64,000 bases of DNA from Oleispirillum naphthae (GCA_027864655.1 JAQAZG010000011.1:68161-132160); one strand, 5' to 3'; shown: positions 34,964 to 45,524, numbered from the stretch's first letter. Translations and numbers: made by a program. Notes: generated by a model from the sequence alone, not told the origin.

Positions 34964-36460
34964 GTGTCTGAGCCGTCCTCTCCCCCGTCTACGCAAAAAG
35001 GCGAGTCGTCGCGCCGCCTGTTCTTCCGGGTTTTCCCATCCCTGATGCTGCCGATGTTCCTGGGCGTGGTCGATCAGACCATCGTCGCCACGGCGCTGCC
35101 CGCGATTTCCAGTTCGCTCGGCGATGTGGAGCGGATGTCGTGGATCGTCGTCGGCTATCTCATCGCCAACACCGTGGCGGCGCCGGTGTATGGGCGCCTC
35201 GGCGACGTGTTCGGGCGCAAGCGCATGATGTTCGTGGCGCTCGGGGTGATGGTGGCCGCCTCGGCCCTGTGCGCAGCGGCGGGGAGCATTCTGACGCTGA
35301 CGTTCGCGCGGGTGCTGCAGGGGTTGGGCGGCGGCGGCCTGATGACTCTGGCGCAGTCCCTGATCGGCGAGGTGGTGCCGCCGCGCGAGCGGGCGCGCTA
35401 TCAGGGCTACATTTCTGCGGTGCTCGTCACTTCCAATGCCTTCGGTCCGGTGGTGGGCGGCTATCTCACGGGCGCGTTCGGCTGGCGGTCGATCTTTCTC
35501 ATCAACATTCCGCTTGGCCTGGCCGCTGCGCTGGTGATGCGGCGGCTGCCGTCGCGCGTGCCGGGGCGCGGCGACTTCACCTTCGATTTTCCCGGTCTCG
35601 GCTGGTTCGCGCTGTTCGTCGTGCCGGTGTTGCTGGCGCTGGAGCAGATTCAGCGCAGCGTCACGATGACCCCCGGCGTGGTGATGCTGGCCGGGCTGTC
35701 GGTGTCGGCCCTGGTCATGCTGCTGCGGCGCGAGAAGCGGGCGGCGTATCCGCTGTTGCCGGTGAAGCTGTTGCGTCAGGCGTCGATCTGGCGCTGCGAT
35801 GCGCTCGCCGCCTGCCACGGTGCGGCGCTGGTGTCGCTGATCACCTTCATGCCGGTGTATCTGCGGGTGGCGCGCGGCGCCACCGCATCCGGCACCGGGC
35901 TGGTGCTGCTGCCGATCGCGGTGGGCATCGGCGCGGGTGCGCTGGTCACCGGGCGGCTGGTCAGCCGCACCGGGCGGACGGTGATCTTTCCCGCGGTGGC
36001 GCTGATCCCCGCGGCCGGGCTTCTGCTCTGGCTGGCGCTGGTCCACGAGACGATGGCGATGACCGACATGGCGGTGCTGCTGGCGGTTCTGGCGGTGCTG
36101 ATGGGCAGCGTGATGAACGTGGTGCAGGTGGTGGCGCAGGATGCGGCGGGGCCGCGCATGCTGGGCGCGGCGGCGGGGTCGGTGGCGTTTTCCCGCTCGG
36201 TCGGCGCGGCGTTCGGCACCGCTCTGGCCTCGATGCTGATGTTCTCCTCCCTGGCGGTGGCGAGCCCGGTGGCGGCGGAGCATTTCGGCGCGCTGCTGGC
36301 GCACGGCCCGGCGGCGCTTTCGGGGCTGGATGCGGCGGCGCGGGAGGGCGTCACCGTGGCGGTGGCGTCGAGCTTCCGCTATGTGTTCCTGCTGATCGCC
36401 GGGTTCGTCGCGGCGGGCTGCGCGCTCGCCTGGTCGGTGCCGATGAAGCGGCTGGCTTGA
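34964..36460 (+). CDS. MFS transporter, DHA2 (drug:H+ antiporter, 14-helix) type
   Basis: A 498-residue inner-membrane exporter. GTG at 34964 follows AAGGA. After a charged cytoplasmic start comes LPMFLGVVDQTIVATALPAISSSLG, the motif-D1-type opening of DHA2 proteins. YGRLGDVFGRKRMM is motif A, LTFARVLQGLGGGGLM motif B, and SNAFGPVVGGYLTGAFGWRSIFLINIPLG the antiporter motif C. It probably expels hydrophobic compounds in exchange for protons; the substrate is unknown. No tetR or membrane-fusion gene is adjacent. It is divergent from the ferredoxin-like gene and 163 bp before ffh. Confidence 0.9.
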   Translation: MSEPSSPPSTQKGESSRRLFFRVFPSLMLPMFLGVVDQTIVATALPAISSSLGDVERMSWIVVGYLIANTVAAPVYGRLGDVFGRKRMMFVALGVMVAASALCAAAGSILTLTFARVLQGLGGGGLMTLAQSLIGEVVPPRERARYQGYISAVLVTSNAFGPVVGGYLTGAFGWRSIFLINIPLGLAAALVMRRLPSRVPGRGDFTFDFPGLGWFALFVVPVLLALEQIQRSVTMTPGVVMLAGLSVSALVMLLRREKRAAYPLLPVKLLRQASIWRCDALAACHGAALVSLITFMPVYLRVARGATASGTGLVLLPIAVGIGAGALVTGRLVSRTGRTVIFPAVALIPAAGLLLWLALVHETMAMTDMAVLLAVLAVLMGSVMNVVQVVAQDAAGPRMLGAAAGSVAFSRSVGAAFGTALASMLMFSSLAVASPVAAEHFGALLAHGPAALSGLDAAAREGVTVAVASSFRYVFLLIAGFVAAGCALAWSVPMKRLA

Positions 36461-36623
36461 CTCTCCCTTCCAAATTGCGTATTCCTCTGCCTCTTCCCGT
36501 GTCTGAAGGGCGCGCTGCGCCCGTGACGCTTCCGAGGAAGTCCGTCCGTCCGCGAGGGTTCGCGCACGGGCGCGTTGGGTTTTGGGCAATTTCCGCCGCA
36601 TGCGCGGCGTCAGGGACGGGCCG

Positions 36624-38033
36624 ATGTTCGATACGCTGAGCGATCGTCTGGGCGGGATATTCGACAAGCTGAAGCGTCGTGCGACGCTGTCGGCGGCGGA
36701 TGTCGATGCCGCGATGCGCGAGATCCGCGTCGCCCTCCTGGAGGCCGACGTCGCCCTGCCGGTGGTCAAGGACTTCGTCGCGCGGGTGCGCGAGGAGGCC
36801 ATGGGCCAGGAGGTGATCCGTTCGATCACGCCGGGCCAGATGGTGGTGAAGATCGTCCACGACGCCCTGGTGGAAACCCTGGGCTCGGACGCCACGGAGC
36901 TGGACCTGAGGGCGGTGCCGCCGGTGCCGATTCTGATGGTCGGCCTACAGGGCTCGGGCAAGACCACCACCTCGGGCAAGATCGCGCTGCGTTTGAAGGA
37001 GAAGGAAAGGAAGAAGGTCCTTCTCGCCTCCCTCGACGTCTACCGCCCCGCGGCGCAGGAGCAATTGGCCCAGTTGGCTGCGCAGGCGGGCGTCGCCTCC
37101 CTGCCGGTGATCGTCGGCGAAATGCCGGTGGCGATCGCCAGGCGCGCGATGGATGTGGGCCGCAAGGAAGGCTACGACGTCGTCATCCTCGACACCGCGG
37201 GCCGCCTGCACATCGACGCCGGGCTGATGGACGAGGTGGCGAAGGTCCGCGACGTGGCCAAGCCGCACGAGACCCTGCTGGTGGTCGATGCGATGACCGG
37301 CCAGGACGCGGTGACGCTGGCGCGCGAGTTCAACGAGAAGGTCGGCATCACCGGCATCGTGCTCACCCGCATCGACGGCGATGCGCGGGGCGGCGGCGCG
37401 CTCTCCATGCGCGCGGTCACCGGGCGTCCGATCAAGTTCCTCGGCGCGGGCGAAAAGCTCGACAAGCTCGAGGTGTTCCACCCCGACCGCATCGCCGGGC
37501 GCATTCTCGGCATGGGCGACGTGGTCTCCCTGGTGGAGAAGGCGGCGGAGAACTTCCAGGCCGACGAGGCGGAGAAGCTCGCCAAGAAGATGATGTCGGG
37601 CAAGTTCGACCTCGACGACCTTCTGGGGCAGCTGCGCCAGTTGCGCAAGATGGGCGACATCAAGGGCCTGATGGGCATGCTGCCGGGCGTCGCCAAGATG
37701 AAGAAGCAGATGGCGTCGGCCAATCTCGACGACAACCTGCTGAAGCGTCAGGAGGCGATTCTCCTGTCGATGACGCCGAAGGAGCGCCACGCGCCGGACC
37801 TGATCAAGGCGTCGCGCAAGAAGCGCATCGCCGCGGGTTCCGGCACCTCGGTGCAGGAAGTCAACAAGGTGCTCAAGCAGTACGAGCAGATGGCGCAGAT
37901 GATGAAACAGATGAAGAAGCTCGGCAAAAAAGGCGGTCTGCCGCCGGGCTTCGGCGGCGGCATGCCCCCGGCGGGGGGCGGAATGCCGCCGGGTTTCGGC
38001 GGGGGCTTCCCGCCGGGCGGGTTCAAGTTCTGA
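36624..38033 (+). CDS. ffh: Signal recognition particle GTPase Ffh
   Basis: A 469-residue SRP54 protein. The N domain (1-95) and G domain with GLQGSGKTTT (107-116), DTAGRLH and TRIDGDARGG are canonical. The M domain carries the Met-rich helices that bind signal peptides (MGDIKGLMGMLPGVAKMKKQ, MAQMMKQMKKLG) and the RNA-binding SGT motif (GSGTSVQEVNKVL). The C-terminus adds a Gly/Pro tail with PPGFGGG and PPAGGGM units, longer than in E. coli. ATG at 36624. It is the first gene of the ffh-rpsP-rimM-trmD-rplS cluster. The SRP RNA gene is not in the window. Confidence 0.97.
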   Translation: MFDTLSDRLGGIFDKLKRRATLSAADVDAAMREIRVALLEADVALPVVKDFVARVREEAMGQEVIRSITPGQMVVKIVHDALVETLGSDATELDLRAVPPVPILMVGLQGSGKTTTSGKIALRLKEKERKKVLLASLDVYRPAAQEQLAQLAAQAGVASLPVIVGEMPVAIARRAMDVGRKEGYDVVILDTAGRLHIDAGLMDEVAKVRDVAKPHETLLVVDAMTGQDAVTLAREFNEKVGITGIVLTRIDGDARGGGALSMRAVTGRPIKFLGAGEKLDKLEVFHPDRIAGRILGMGDVVSLVEKAAENFQADEAEKLAKKMMSGKFDLDDLLGQLRQLRKMGDIKGLMGMLPGVAKMKKQMASANLDDNLLKRQEAILLSMTPKERHAPDLIKASRKKRIAAGSGTSVQEVNKVLKQYEQMAQMMKQMKKLGKKGGLPPGFGGGMPPAGGGMPPGFGGGFPPGGFKF

Positions 38034-38042
38034 AGAAGGATC

Positions 38043-38088
38043 GGGCGGCGGTGCCGCCCATGGGTTCGTCCCGGCGGGGAGCCGGGAC
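38043..38088 (+). promoter_or_regulatory. Two tandem hairpins in the ffh-rpsP spacer
   Basis: GGGCGGC/GCCGCCC (38043-38059, GGT loop) and GTCCCGGC/GCCGGGAC (38068-38088, 5-nt loop) lie in the 92-bp spacer, about 40 bp before the rpsP start. Neither has a T-run. They may stabilise the downstream ribosomal mRNA or attenuate read-through from ffh. Confidence 0.45.
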
Positions 38089-38125
38089 GGAAGGTACACA
38101 CAAGCACGAAGGGTAAAATCGAACC

Positions 38126-38491
38126 ATGCTTCGTATTCGTCTGACTCGCGGCGGCGCCAAGAAGCGCCCGTTCTACCGTATCGTCGTCGCCGATTCCCGG
38201 GCGCCGCGCGATGGCCGCTTCATCGAGAAGCTCGGCTCCTACGATCCGATGCTGCCGAAGGAGCACGCCGACCGCCTGGTGATCAAGGAAGAGCGCGTCA
38301 AGTACTGGCTCGGCGTCGGCGCGCAGCCGTCCGACCGCGTCGCCCGCTTCCTCGGCCTCTCCGGCGTGATTCCGGCCCCGGCCCTGCCGGAGCAGACCAA
38401 GCAGCCCGCGCCGAAGAAGAAGGCTCAGGAGCGCGCCGCGGAGAAGGCCAAGGCCGCCGCCGCCGCCGCCGAAGCCCCGGCCGAGGCGTAA
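38126..38491 (+). CDS. rpsP: 30S ribosomal protein bS16
   Basis: 121 residues. The S16 core ([41 protein letters not shown] split over residues 1-41, then [19 protein letters not shown]) spans about 80 residues. It is followed by a 40-residue Ala/Lys/Glu-rich tail ([20 protein letters not shown]), common in alphaproteobacteria. It lies between ffh and rimM, 16 bp before the latter. Confidence 0.97.
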   Translation: MLRIRLTRGGAKKRPFYRIVVADSRAPRDGRFIEKLGSYDPMLPKEHADRLVIKEERVKYWLGVGAQPSDRVARFLGLSGVIPAPALPEQTKQPAPKKKAQERAAEKAKAAAAAAEAPAEA

Positions 38492-38507
38492 GCCCGGAGG
38501 GCCGCGG

Positions 38508-39056
38508 GTGAAACCGGTAGCGGACACCAGCCGCGTCTGCCTGGGCGTCATCGTCGGCGCGCAGGGCATCCGGGGGGAGGTGCGGATCAAGCCCTTCACC
38601 GCGGAGCCCGAGGACGTGGGGGCCTATGGCCCGGTCACCGACGAACCCGGCGAAAAGACCCTGCGCCTGTCGGTGCGGGGCCGGGCGAAGGGGGCGGTGG
38701 TGGCGCGCATCGACGGCATTGCGGACCGCAATGCGGCGGAGGCCCTGAAGGGCACCATGCTGTACGTGGCGCGGGACTGCCTGCCGGAGACCGGCGACGC
38801 GGAGACCTTCTACCACGCCGATCTGGTCGGCCTCGAGGCCAGGACGCCGGACGGAGCCCCCCTGGGGCGGGTGGCGGCGGTGTTCGATCACGGCGCCGGG
38901 GATATCCTCGATATCCGCCGCGCCGACGGAGGCCTGGCATCGGTGCCGTTCACCAGGGCGGCGGTGCCGGAGGTGAACCTGGCCGGGGGCTGGCTCACCG
39001 TCGATTGGTCCGAGGGACCGGACGGTGAAGAGGCCCGCGGCGGAGAGAACGAATGA
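38508..39056 (+). CDS. rimM: 16S rRNA processing protein RimM
   Basis: 182 residues, GTG start with GGAGGG upstream. The N-terminal beta-barrel begins [22 protein letters not shown], the usual RimM opening; the C-terminal PRC barrel has [22 protein letters not shown] and [21 protein letters not shown]. It helps assemble the 30S head around S19. The end overlaps trmD (ATGA). Confidence 0.95.
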   Translation: MKPVADTSRVCLGVIVGAQGIRGEVRIKPFTAEPEDVGAYGPVTDEPGEKTLRLSVRGRAKGAVVARIDGIADRNAAEALKGTMLYVARDCLPETGDAETFYHADLVGLEARTPDGAPLGRVAAVFDHGAGDILDIRRADGGLASVPFTRAAVPEVNLAGGWLTVDWSEGPDGEEARGGENE

Positions 39057-39835
39057 CGGCGAACGCTCCGGAAACGGGCGCGGAACGGCGGGAAGAGGAA
39101 ACGGCGGCGGGTCCGGCGTGGCTGGCCACGGTGCTCACCATCTTCCCCGGCATGTTCCCCGGGCCCTTGGGGTTTTCGCTGGCGGGCCGCGCCTTGGAGC
39201 GCGGGATCTGGGAAGTGGCGGCGCACAACCTGCGCGACCATGCCCTGGATCGCCACGGCACCGTGGACGACACGCCCTTCGGCGGCGGGCCGGGCATGGT
39301 GATGCGCCCCGACGTGCTGGACCGTGCGGTCCGCGCGGCGCGGCAGCAGGCGGGAGACCGCGCCGGGCCCCTGGTGTACTTCACGCCGCGCGGGCGGCGC
39401 CTGGACCAGAAGCGGGTCCGGGAGCTGGCCGCGGGGCCGGGCGCGACGTTCTTGTGCGGACGCTTCGAGGGCGTCGATGAGCGTCTGCTGGAGGCCCACG
39501 AAGTCGAGGAGGTGAGCCTCGGCGACTTCGTGCTCTCCGGCGGGGAGCTGCCGGCCCTGGTGTTGCTGGATGCGGTGGTGCGGCTGCTGCCCGGGGTTCT
39601 GGGCGCCGCCGAATCGCTGGCGGAGGAGAGTTTCGAGCGCGGACTGCTGGAATATCCCCAGTATACGCGCCCGCAAGTTTGGGCCGGAAGGCCCGTGCCG
39701 GATGTGCTGAATTCCGGCCATCACGCCGAGATCGCGGCGTGGCGGCGGATGCAGGCGGAAAAAGTCACACGGAACAGGCGACCCGATCTTTGGCAAGCCT
39801 ATCAGGCGTCCCAGGGACGTAAGGAAGAGGAATAG
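39053..39835 (+). CDS. trmD: tRNA (guanine-N1)-methyltransferase TrmD
   Basis: 260 residues. After a charged extension of about 24 residues come [14 protein letters not shown] and the SAM-binding trefoil-knot blocks [41 protein letters not shown] and [20 protein letters not shown]. It makes m1G37 in tRNAs to prevent frameshifting. The ATG at 39053 overlaps rimM; rplS follows after 3 bp. The N-terminal extension is a little longer than usual. Confidence 0.97.
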   Translation: MTANAPETGAERREEETAAGPAWLATVLTIFPGMFPGPLGFSLAGRALERGIWEVAAHNLRDHALDRHGTVDDTPFGGGPGMVMRPDVLDRAVRAARQQAGDRAGPLVYFTPRGRRLDQKRVRELAAGPGATFLCGRFEGVDERLLEAHEVEEVSLGDFVLSGGELPALVLLDAVVRLLPGVLGAAESLAEESFERGLLEYPQYTRPQVWAGRPVPDVLNSGHHAEIAAWRRMQAEKVTRNRRPDLWQAYQASQGRKEEE

Positions 39836-39838
39836 GTC

Positions 39839-40264
39839 ATGAACATCATCGAAACGCTGGAAGCCGAACAGATGGCGAAGCTTCTGGAAACCCGCGACGT
39901 CCCGGACTTCAAGCCGGGCGACACCCTGCGCGTCCACACCAAGGTGGTGGAAGGCACCCGCGAGCGTATCCAGGTCTACGAGGGCCTGTGCATCGCGCGC
40001 CGCAACGCGGGCTTGAACTCGTCGTTCACCGTCCGCAAGATCTCCTTCGGCGAGGGCGTGGAGCGCGTCTTCCCGCTGTATTCGCCGAACGTGGCGAAGA
40101 TCGAGGTCACCCGCATCGGCAAGGTGCGCCGCGCGAAGCTCTACTACCTGCGCGCCCTGCGCGGCCGCGCCGCCCGCATCTCCGAGGACAAGGCGGCGAT
40201 GCTCAAGGCGCGCGCCCGCGCCGCCGAGGTGCCCGCCGCCGGGACTCCGGACGCCGAGGCGTAA
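39839..40264 (+). CDS. rplS: 50S ribosomal protein bL19
   Basis: 141 residues with the L19 core [61 protein letters not shown] and [15 protein letters not shown], plus a short Ala-rich tail. An AGAGGAATAGGTC site precedes the ATG. It is last in the ffh-to-rplS cluster, before a hairpin and leuC. Confidence 0.97.
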   Translation: MNIIETLEAEQMAKLLETRDVPDFKPGDTLRVHTKVVEGTRERIQVYEGLCIARRNAGLNSSFTVRKISFGEGVERVFPLYSPNVAKIEVTRIGKVRRAKLYYLRALRGRAARISEDKAAMLKARARAAEVPAAGTPDAEA

Positions 40265-40291
40265 GACCTCCGCTTCCGCGTCCCTGCGTTT

Positions 40292-40340
40292 CCGCCCCGG
40301 CCGGACCTCGACGTGAGGGCCCGGCCAGGCGGGGCGGGTT
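40292..40340 (+). terminator. Probable terminator between rplS and leuC
   Basis: A long GC-rich hairpin: CCGCCCCG pairs with CGGGGCGG and, inside it, GGCCGG with CCGGCC, with a 3-nt bulge on the right arm and a loop containing CGACGTG. It is followed by GTTTGG, so the T-tract is weak. Confidence 0.5.
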
Positions 40341-40422
40341 TGGATATGCGGCGCGCGCCTGCGCCGCGTCGTGTCCTGTCGGGTGAGGCCGCAAGCCGCA
40401 AGCCCGTGCTGGGGAGCCTGAA

Positions 40423-41832
40423 ATGACCGCACCGCGTACGCTGTTCGACAAAATCTGGGAAAGCCACCTGGTCGATCGCCAGGAGGACGGCACCTGCCTG
40501 ATCTACATCGACCGCCACCTCGTGCACGAGGTCACCAGCCCGCAGGCCTTCGAGGGCCTCGCCATGGCCGGGCGTTCCGTGCACCGCCCCGAACAGACCC
40601 TCGCGGTGGCCGACCACAACGTGCCCACCACCGACCGTTCCAAGGGCATCACCGAACCGGAATCCCGGCTCCAGGTGGACACCCTGGAGGCCAACGGCAG
40701 GAAGTTCGGCATCCGGGTGTTCGGCATGACCGACGAACGCCAGGGCATCGTCCACATCGTCGGGCCGGAGCAGGGCTTCACCCTGCCGGGCATGACCATC
40801 GTCTGCGGCGATTCCCACACCGCCACCCACGGCGCCTTCGGCGCGCTCGCCTTCGGCATCGGCACCTCGGAGGTCGAGCACGTGCTGGCGACCCAGACCC
40901 TGGTCCAGGCCCCGGCCAAGAACATGCGCATCCGCGTCGAGGGCAAGCTGCCCCAGGGCGCGACCGCCAAGGACATCGTGCTGAAGATCATCGGCACCAT
41001 CGGCACCGCGGGCGGCACCGGCTACGTCGTCGAATACGCGGGCGAGGCGATCCGCAATCTCTCGATGGAAGGCCGGATGACGGTCTGCAACATGACCATC
41101 GAGGGCGGCGCGCGCGCCGGCCTGGTCGCCCCCGACGAAACCACCTTCGCCTACGTCAAGGGCCGCCCGATGGCGCCCAAGGGCGCGGACTGGGACAAGG
41201 CGGTCGCCTACTGGAAGACGCTCGCCACCGACGAAGGCGCGCACTTCGATACCGAGATCGTCATCGACGCCGCGGAGATCGTTCCCCAGGTCACCTGGGG
41301 CACCAGCCCCGAGGACGTGGTGCCGATCACCGGCGCGGTGCCCGACCCGGACGCCGCGCCCGACGAGGCCAAGGCCAAGGCGATGCGCCGCTCGCTCGAC
41401 TACATGGGCCTCGCCGCCGGGCAGAAGATCGAGGACATCGAGATCGACCGGGTGTTCATCGGCAGCTGCACCAACGGCCGCATCGAAGACCTGCGCGCCG
41501 CCGCCGCGGTGGCCAAGGGCCGCAGCGTCGCCGCCACGGTCAAGGCGATGGTGGTGCCCGGCTCCGGCCTGGTGAAGAAGCAGGCGGAGGCCGAGGGCCT
41601 GGACAAGATCTTCCTCGCCGCGGGCTTCGAATGGCGCGAGCCCGGCTGCTCGATGTGCCTGGCGATGAACGCCGACAAGCTGGAACCCGGCGAACGCTGC
41701 GCCTCCACCTCGAACCGCAACTTCGAGGGCCGCCAGGGCCGCGGCGGGCGCACCCACCTGGTCAGCCCGGAAATCGCGGCGGCGTCCGCGATCACCGGCC
41801 ACCTGACCGACGTGCGCAAGTTCCAGGATTGA
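40423..41832 (+). CDS. leuC: 3-isopropylmalate dehydratase, large subunit
   Basis: 469 residues, an aconitase-family enzyme of leucine synthesis. The 4Fe-4S ligands are in [13 protein letters not shown] and [14 protein letters not shown]; substrate and fold blocks are [20 protein letters not shown], the [19 protein letters not shown] region, and [10 protein letters not shown] near the start. It works with LeuD, whose gene follows after 14 bp. Confidence 0.97.
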   Translation: MTAPRTLFDKIWESHLVDRQEDGTCLIYIDRHLVHEVTSPQAFEGLAMAGRSVHRPEQTLAVADHNVPTTDRSKGITEPESRLQVDTLEANGRKFGIRVFGMTDERQGIVHIVGPEQGFTLPGMTIVCGDSHTATHGAFGALAFGIGTSEVEHVLATQTLVQAPAKNMRIRVEGKLPQGATAKDIVLKIIGTIGTAGGTGYVVEYAGEAIRNLSMEGRMTVCNMTIEGGARAGLVAPDETTFAYVKGRPMAPKGADWDKAVAYWKTLATDEGAHFDTEIVIDAAEIVPQVTWGTSPEDVVPITGAVPDPDAAPDEAKAKAMRRSLDYMGLAAGQKIEDIEIDRVFIGSCTNGRIEDLRAAAAVAKGRSVAATVKAMVVPGSGLVKKQAEAEGLDKIFLAAGFEWREPGCSMCLAMNADKLEPGERCASTSNRNFEGRQGRGGRTHLVSPEIAAASAITGHLTDVRKFQD

Positions 41833-41846
41833 GGGGAGAACACGAC

Positions 41847-42452
41847 ATGGACAAGTTCGAAACCCTGACCGGCGTCGCCGCGCCCCTGCCGATGATCAAC
41901 GTCGATACCGACATGATCATCCCCAAGCAGTTCCTCAAGACGATCAAGCGCACCGGGCTCGGCAAGAGCCTCTTCTTCGAGATGCGCTACGACGACGCGG
42001 GCAAGGAAGCGCCGGACTTCGTGCTCAACAAGCCCGCCTACCGCGCCGCGAAAATCCTCATCGCCGGGGCCAACTTCGGCTGCGGCTCCTCGCGCGAGCA
42101 CGCGCCGTGGGCGCTGCTCGACTTCGGCATCCGCTGCGTCATCGCGCCCAGCTTCGCCGACATCTTCTACAACAACTCGTTCAAGAACGGCATCCTGCCG
42201 ATCAAGCTGCCGCAGGAGGTCTGCGACAAGCTGATGAAGGCGGCGGACAACGGCGCCAACGCCACCTTCACCGTGGACCTCGCGGCGCAGGAAATCACCA
42301 TGCCCGACGGCGGCAAGGCCGCCTTCGAGATCGATTCCTTCCGCCGTCACTGCCTGCTCAACGGCCTCGACGACATCGGCCTGACGATGCAGAAGAAGGC
42401 CAAGGTGGACTCCTACGAATCCGCCCGCAAGGCGGCCCAGCCCTGGGTGTAG
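41847..42452 (+). CDS. leuD: 3-isopropylmalate dehydratase, small subunit
   Basis: 201 residues (ATG at 41847; the upstream frame overlapping leuC is not used). Swivel-domain motifs [37 protein letters not shown] and [17 protein letters not shown] are intact. It pairs with LeuC. The stop is followed by a composite repeat that separates it from leuB. Confidence 0.96.
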   Translation: MDKFETLTGVAAPLPMINVDTDMIIPKQFLKTIKRTGLGKSLFFEMRYDDAGKEAPDFVLNKPAYRAAKILIAGANFGCGSSREHAPWALLDFGIRCVIAPSFADIFYNNSFKNGILPIKLPQEVCDKLMKAADNGANATFTVDLAAQEITMPDGGKAAFEIDSFRRHCLLNGLDDIGLTMQKKAKVDSYESARKAAQPWV

Positions 42453-42460
42453 GGCGCAGG

Positions 42461-42639
42461 TAAAACTTCGTGGGGGGACTCGGTCCCCCCACACCCCCCA
42501 TAACTTTTTTCGCCGCGTAGCGGCCGTCAATCGTCATGCCGCGTGACGGTTCTATGGCGCTTTGCGCAAAAACAAAACCTAGGGGGTCCGGGGACCGAGT
42601 CCCCGGCGGGTCCAGGGCGGAGCCCCGGCCTGTTTTTTC
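42461..42639. repeat. Composite palindromic repeat, full copy
   Basis: TAAAACTTCGTGGGGGGACTCG (module A), CCCCCCATAAC, core TTTTTTCGCCGCGTAGCGGC with CATGCCGCGTGACGGTTCTATGGCGC, then the GGGGTCCGGGGACCGAGTCCCC hairpin and GGGTCCAGGGCGGAGCCCCGGCC. It lies between the co-directional leuD and leuB, so it should be transcribed if the leu genes are read as one unit. Confidence 0.8.
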
Positions 42640-42712
42640 TTCTGGCGTTTTCGCTGCGGGACGGAATAATCCGTACCCTCTCCTGCGGTTTGCGAGCGAA
42701 AGGTTTCGAGAC

Positions 42713-43816
42713 ATGACGGCGAAGAAGAAGGTGATGCTGCTGCCCGGCGACGGGATCGGCCAGGAAGTGATGGCGCAGGTGGTGCGCGTCGTCGAGTGGA
42801 TGGGCGCTGCGGGCTTGGCGTCGTTCGACCTCGCCACCGGGCTGATCGGCGGCGCCTCGATCGACGCTCATGGCGTGCCGTTGACCGACGAGACGGTGGC
42901 CGACTGCCTGGCCTGCGACGCGGTGCTGATGGGCGCGGTCGGCGGCCCGAAGTGGGACGGCGTGCCCTTCGACAAGAAGCCGGAGCGCGGCCTTCTGCGC
43001 ATCCGCAAGGACATGGGCCTGTTCGCCAACCTGCGCCCGGCGATCGTCTTCCCCGAACTCGCCGCGGCCTCGACCCTGAAGCCCGAGGTGGTGGCGGGTC
43101 TGGACATCCTGATCGTGCGCGAGTTGATCGGCGGCATCTATTTCGGCCAGCCGCGCGGCATCGAGACGCTGCCCAACGGCGACCGCAAGGGCTTCAACAC
43201 CCTGGTCTACACCACGCCGGAGATCCGCCGCATCGGCCGGGTGGCCTTCGACCTCGCGATGAAGCGCGGCAGGAAGGTGACCTCGGTGGACAAGGCGAAC
43301 GTGCTCGAATCCACCGTTCTGTGGCGCGAAGAGATGGAGGTGGTGGCCAAGGACTACCCGGAAGTGGCGCTCTCCCACCTCTATGTGGACAACGCCGCGA
43401 TGCAGCTGGTGCGCAACCCCAAGCAGTTCGACGTGATGGTCACCACCAACATGTTCGGCGACATCCTCTCCGACTGCGCGGCGATGCTCACCGGCTCCTT
43501 GGGCATGCTGCCCTCGGCCTCCCTCGGCGCGGCGGATGAGAAGACCGGCAAGCGCAACGCGCTCTACGAGCCGGTGCACGGCTCCGCCCCCGACATCGCG
43601 GGCAAGAACCTCGCCAATCCGCTGGCGATGTTCCTGTCGCTGGCGATGATGCTGCGCTACTCCTTCGACCTCGACTCCGTGGCCGACCGCCTGGAGAACG
43701 CGGTCAAGGCGACGCTGGCGGAGGGGGTGCGCACCGGCGATATCATGCAGGAAGGGGCGACCCGCGTCGGCACCAGCGGCATGGGCGACGCGGTTTTGAG
43801 GCATTTGGCGGGCTGA
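42713..43816 (+). CDS. leuB: 3-isopropylmalate dehydrogenase
   Basis: 367 residues (ATG at 42713, 73 bp past the repeat). The NAD- and metal-binding blocks [78 protein letters not shown] and [13 protein letters not shown] are all present. It oxidises and decarboxylates 3-isopropylmalate. It probably shares a promoter region with leuCD or has its own in the spacer. Confidence 0.97.
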   Translation: MTAKKKVMLLPGDGIGQEVMAQVVRVVEWMGAAGLASFDLATGLIGGASIDAHGVPLTDETVADCLACDAVLMGAVGGPKWDGVPFDKKPERGLLRIRKDMGLFANLRPAIVFPELAAASTLKPEVVAGLDILIVRELIGGIYFGQPRGIETLPNGDRKGFNTLVYTTPEIRRIGRVAFDLAMKRGRKVTSVDKANVLESTVLWREEMEVVAKDYPEVALSHLYVDNAAMQLVRNPKQFDVMVTTNMFGDILSDCAAMLTGSLGMLPSASLGAADEKTGKRNALYEPVHGSAPDIAGKNLANPLAMFLSLAMMLRYSFDLDSVADRLENAVKATLAEGVRTGDIMQEGATRVGTSGMGDAVLRHLAG

Positions 43817-43869
43817 CGCGTCGTTTTTGTTGCACTGCCTGCCGGTTGAGGTAGGCTTTTCGCCAAACC

Positions 43870-43897
43870 GGGAAAGGCTCTGGGAGGGGCCTTTCCC
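43870..43897 (+). terminator. Hairpin between leuB and asd
   Basis: GGGAAAGGC/GCCTTTCCC (9-bp stem, 10-nt loop) lies 53 bp after the leuB stop and 33 bp before asd. It is followed by TTCC only, so it may be a weak terminator or a leader structure of asd. Confidence 0.4.
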
Positions 43898-43930
43898 TTC
43901 CATGCCTCCTAATCAAGAACGGACATCGAA

Positions 43931-44956
43931 ATGGGCTACAAGGTTGCAGTCGTCGGCGCGACGGGAAACGTCGGCCGCGAGATGCTGAACACACTGGCGG
44001 AACGCAACTTTCCGGTGGATGAGGTTTTCGCCGTGGCGTCGAAACGCTCGGCGGGGACCGAAATCTCCTTCGGCGAGAAAACCGTGCTGAAAGTGAAAGA
44101 CCTTGAGACCTTCGATTTCACCGGCATCGACATCGCCCTGTCGTCGCCGGGCGCCTCGGTTTCCAAGGCGTTCGCGCCGCGCGCCGGCGCGCAGGGCTGC
44201 GTGGTGATCGACAACACGTCCTACTTCCGCATGGAGCCGGACGTGCCGCTGGTGGTGCCGGAGGTCAACCCGGGCGCGATCGCGGGCTACACCAAGCGCC
44301 ACATCATCGCCAACCCCAACTGCTCCACCATCCAGATGCTGGTGGCGCTGAAGCCGCTGCACGACGCCTTCAAGATCAAGCGCGTCGTCGTCTCCACCTA
44401 CCAGTCCACCTCGGGCGCGGGCAAGGCGGCGATGGACGAGCTGTTCGACCAGACGCGCGGCATCTACATGAACGAGCCGATCGGCAAGACGCAGAACAAG
44501 TTCACCAAGCAGATCGCCTTCAACGCCATCCCGCACATCGACATCTTCATGGACGACGGCGAGACCAAGGAAGAGTGGAAGATGGTGGTCGAGACCGCGA
44601 AGATTCTCGACCCGGCGATCGCGGTGCACGCCAACTGCTGCCGCATCCCCGCCTTCATCGGTCACGGCGAGTACGTCAACATCGAGACGGAAAAGCCGAT
44701 CACCGACGCGGCGGCGCGCGCCGCGCTGAAAAAGGCTCCGGGCGTCTCGGTGGTCGATATGCGCGAGCCGGGCGGCTACGTCACCCCGGTGGAGTGCGCC
44801 GGCGAGGACAACGTCTTCGTTTCGCGCATCCGCGCCGACAAATCGGTGAAGCACGGGCTCTCCTTCTGGTGCGTCGCCGACAACCTGCGCAAGGGCGCGG
44901 CGTTGAACGCGGTGCAGATCGCCGAAGTGCTGGCCCGCGACTACCTGAAGAAGTGA
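43931..44956 (+). CDS. asd: Aspartate-semialdehyde dehydrogenase
   Basis: 341 residues. NADP-binding GATGNVGREML at the N-terminus, catalytic Cys131 in ANPNCSTIQML, and the acid/base His in FIGHGEYVNIE. It reduces aspartyl phosphate for lysine, threonine and methionine synthesis. It follows the leu genes, as in many alphaproteobacteria, and ends at a strong terminator. Confidence 0.97.
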   Translation: MGYKVAVVGATGNVGREMLNTLAERNFPVDEVFAVASKRSAGTEISFGEKTVLKVKDLETFDFTGIDIALSSPGASVSKAFAPRAGAQGCVVIDNTSYFRMEPDVPLVVPEVNPGAIAGYTKRHIIANPNCSTIQMLVALKPLHDAFKIKRVVVSTYQSTSGAGKAAMDELFDQTRGIYMNEPIGKTQNKFTKQIAFNAIPHIDIFMDDGETKEEWKMVVETAKILDPAIAVHANCCRIPAFIGHGEYVNIETEKPITDAAARAALKKAPGVSVVDMREPGGYVTPVECAGEDNVFVSRIRADKSVKHGLSFWCVADNLRKGAALNAVQIAEVLARDYLKK

Positions 44957-44975
44957 CCGGAACCCGATCTTTCCG

Positions 44976-45016
44976 GGCGGCGCGGTTTCCGGCGGGAACC
45001 GCGCCGCCTCCGTTTT
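44976..45016 (+). terminator. Terminator after asd
   Basis: A 12-bp stem GGCGGCGCGGTT/AACCGCGCCGCC with a 9-nt loop, followed by TCCGTTTT, 19 bp after the asd stop. Confidence 0.75.
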
Positions 45017-45071
45017 CCCCGCCCGCGTCCTGCGCGCGCGGCGGGTGGTGCCCGCACGCGGAGGCCACGCC

Positions 45072-45524
45072 ATGACCCAGCACCCGGAACGTGCCTTCAT
45101 CCGCGCCGTGATCGAGGCGAAACGCCGCGACGTGCCGATGCATACCAACCCTCTCGCCGCATCGCTCGGCATGGTCCTCCACGCCGCGGAGGACGGCCGC
45201 GTCACCGTCGGGTTCACCGCCGATTCCCGCTTCACCCAGGGCAACGGCGTGATCCAGGGCGGCATCCTCGCCACGATGCTCGACTTCGGCATGGTCTTCG
45301 CCGCGTTTTCGGTGATCCCGGCGGACAGGACGCTCGCCACCGTGGCGCAGACCACCAGCTTCCTCCGCCCCGCCGCGCCCGGCGTCTTCACCGTGGAGGC
45401 GGAGGTGGAGCGCGCCGGACGCCACGTCGTCCACGCCCGCGCCGTCATCCGCGACGCCGCGGGCCAGACCGTCGCCACCGCCACCGCGCCGCTCGCCGTG
45501 GTGCCGCTGCCGAGGACGCCATGA
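45072..45524 (+). CDS. PaaI-family hotdog thioesterase
   Basis: 150 residues from the ATG at 45072 (GGAGG upstream). The hotdog signature is visible in FTQGNGVIQGGILATMLDFGMVFAA, where Asn and Gly-Gly flank the active-site helix, followed by VAQTTSFLRPAAPGVFTVEAEVERAGR. It probably hydrolyses an acyl- or aryl-CoA. The stop overlaps the start of the next gene (ATGA). Confidence 0.85.
   Translation: MTQHPERAFIRAVIEAKRRDVPMHTNPLAASLGMVLHAAEDGRVTVGFTADSRFTQGNGVIQGGILATMLDFGMVFAAFSVIPADRTLATVAQTTSFLRPAAPGVFTVEAEVERAGRHVVHARAVIRDAAGQTVATATAPLAVVPLPRTP

Noticed and set aside
38043..38088. Riboswitch or S16 autoregulatory leader before rpsP
   Set aside because: Only two simple hairpins without a known consensus; kept as hairpins only.
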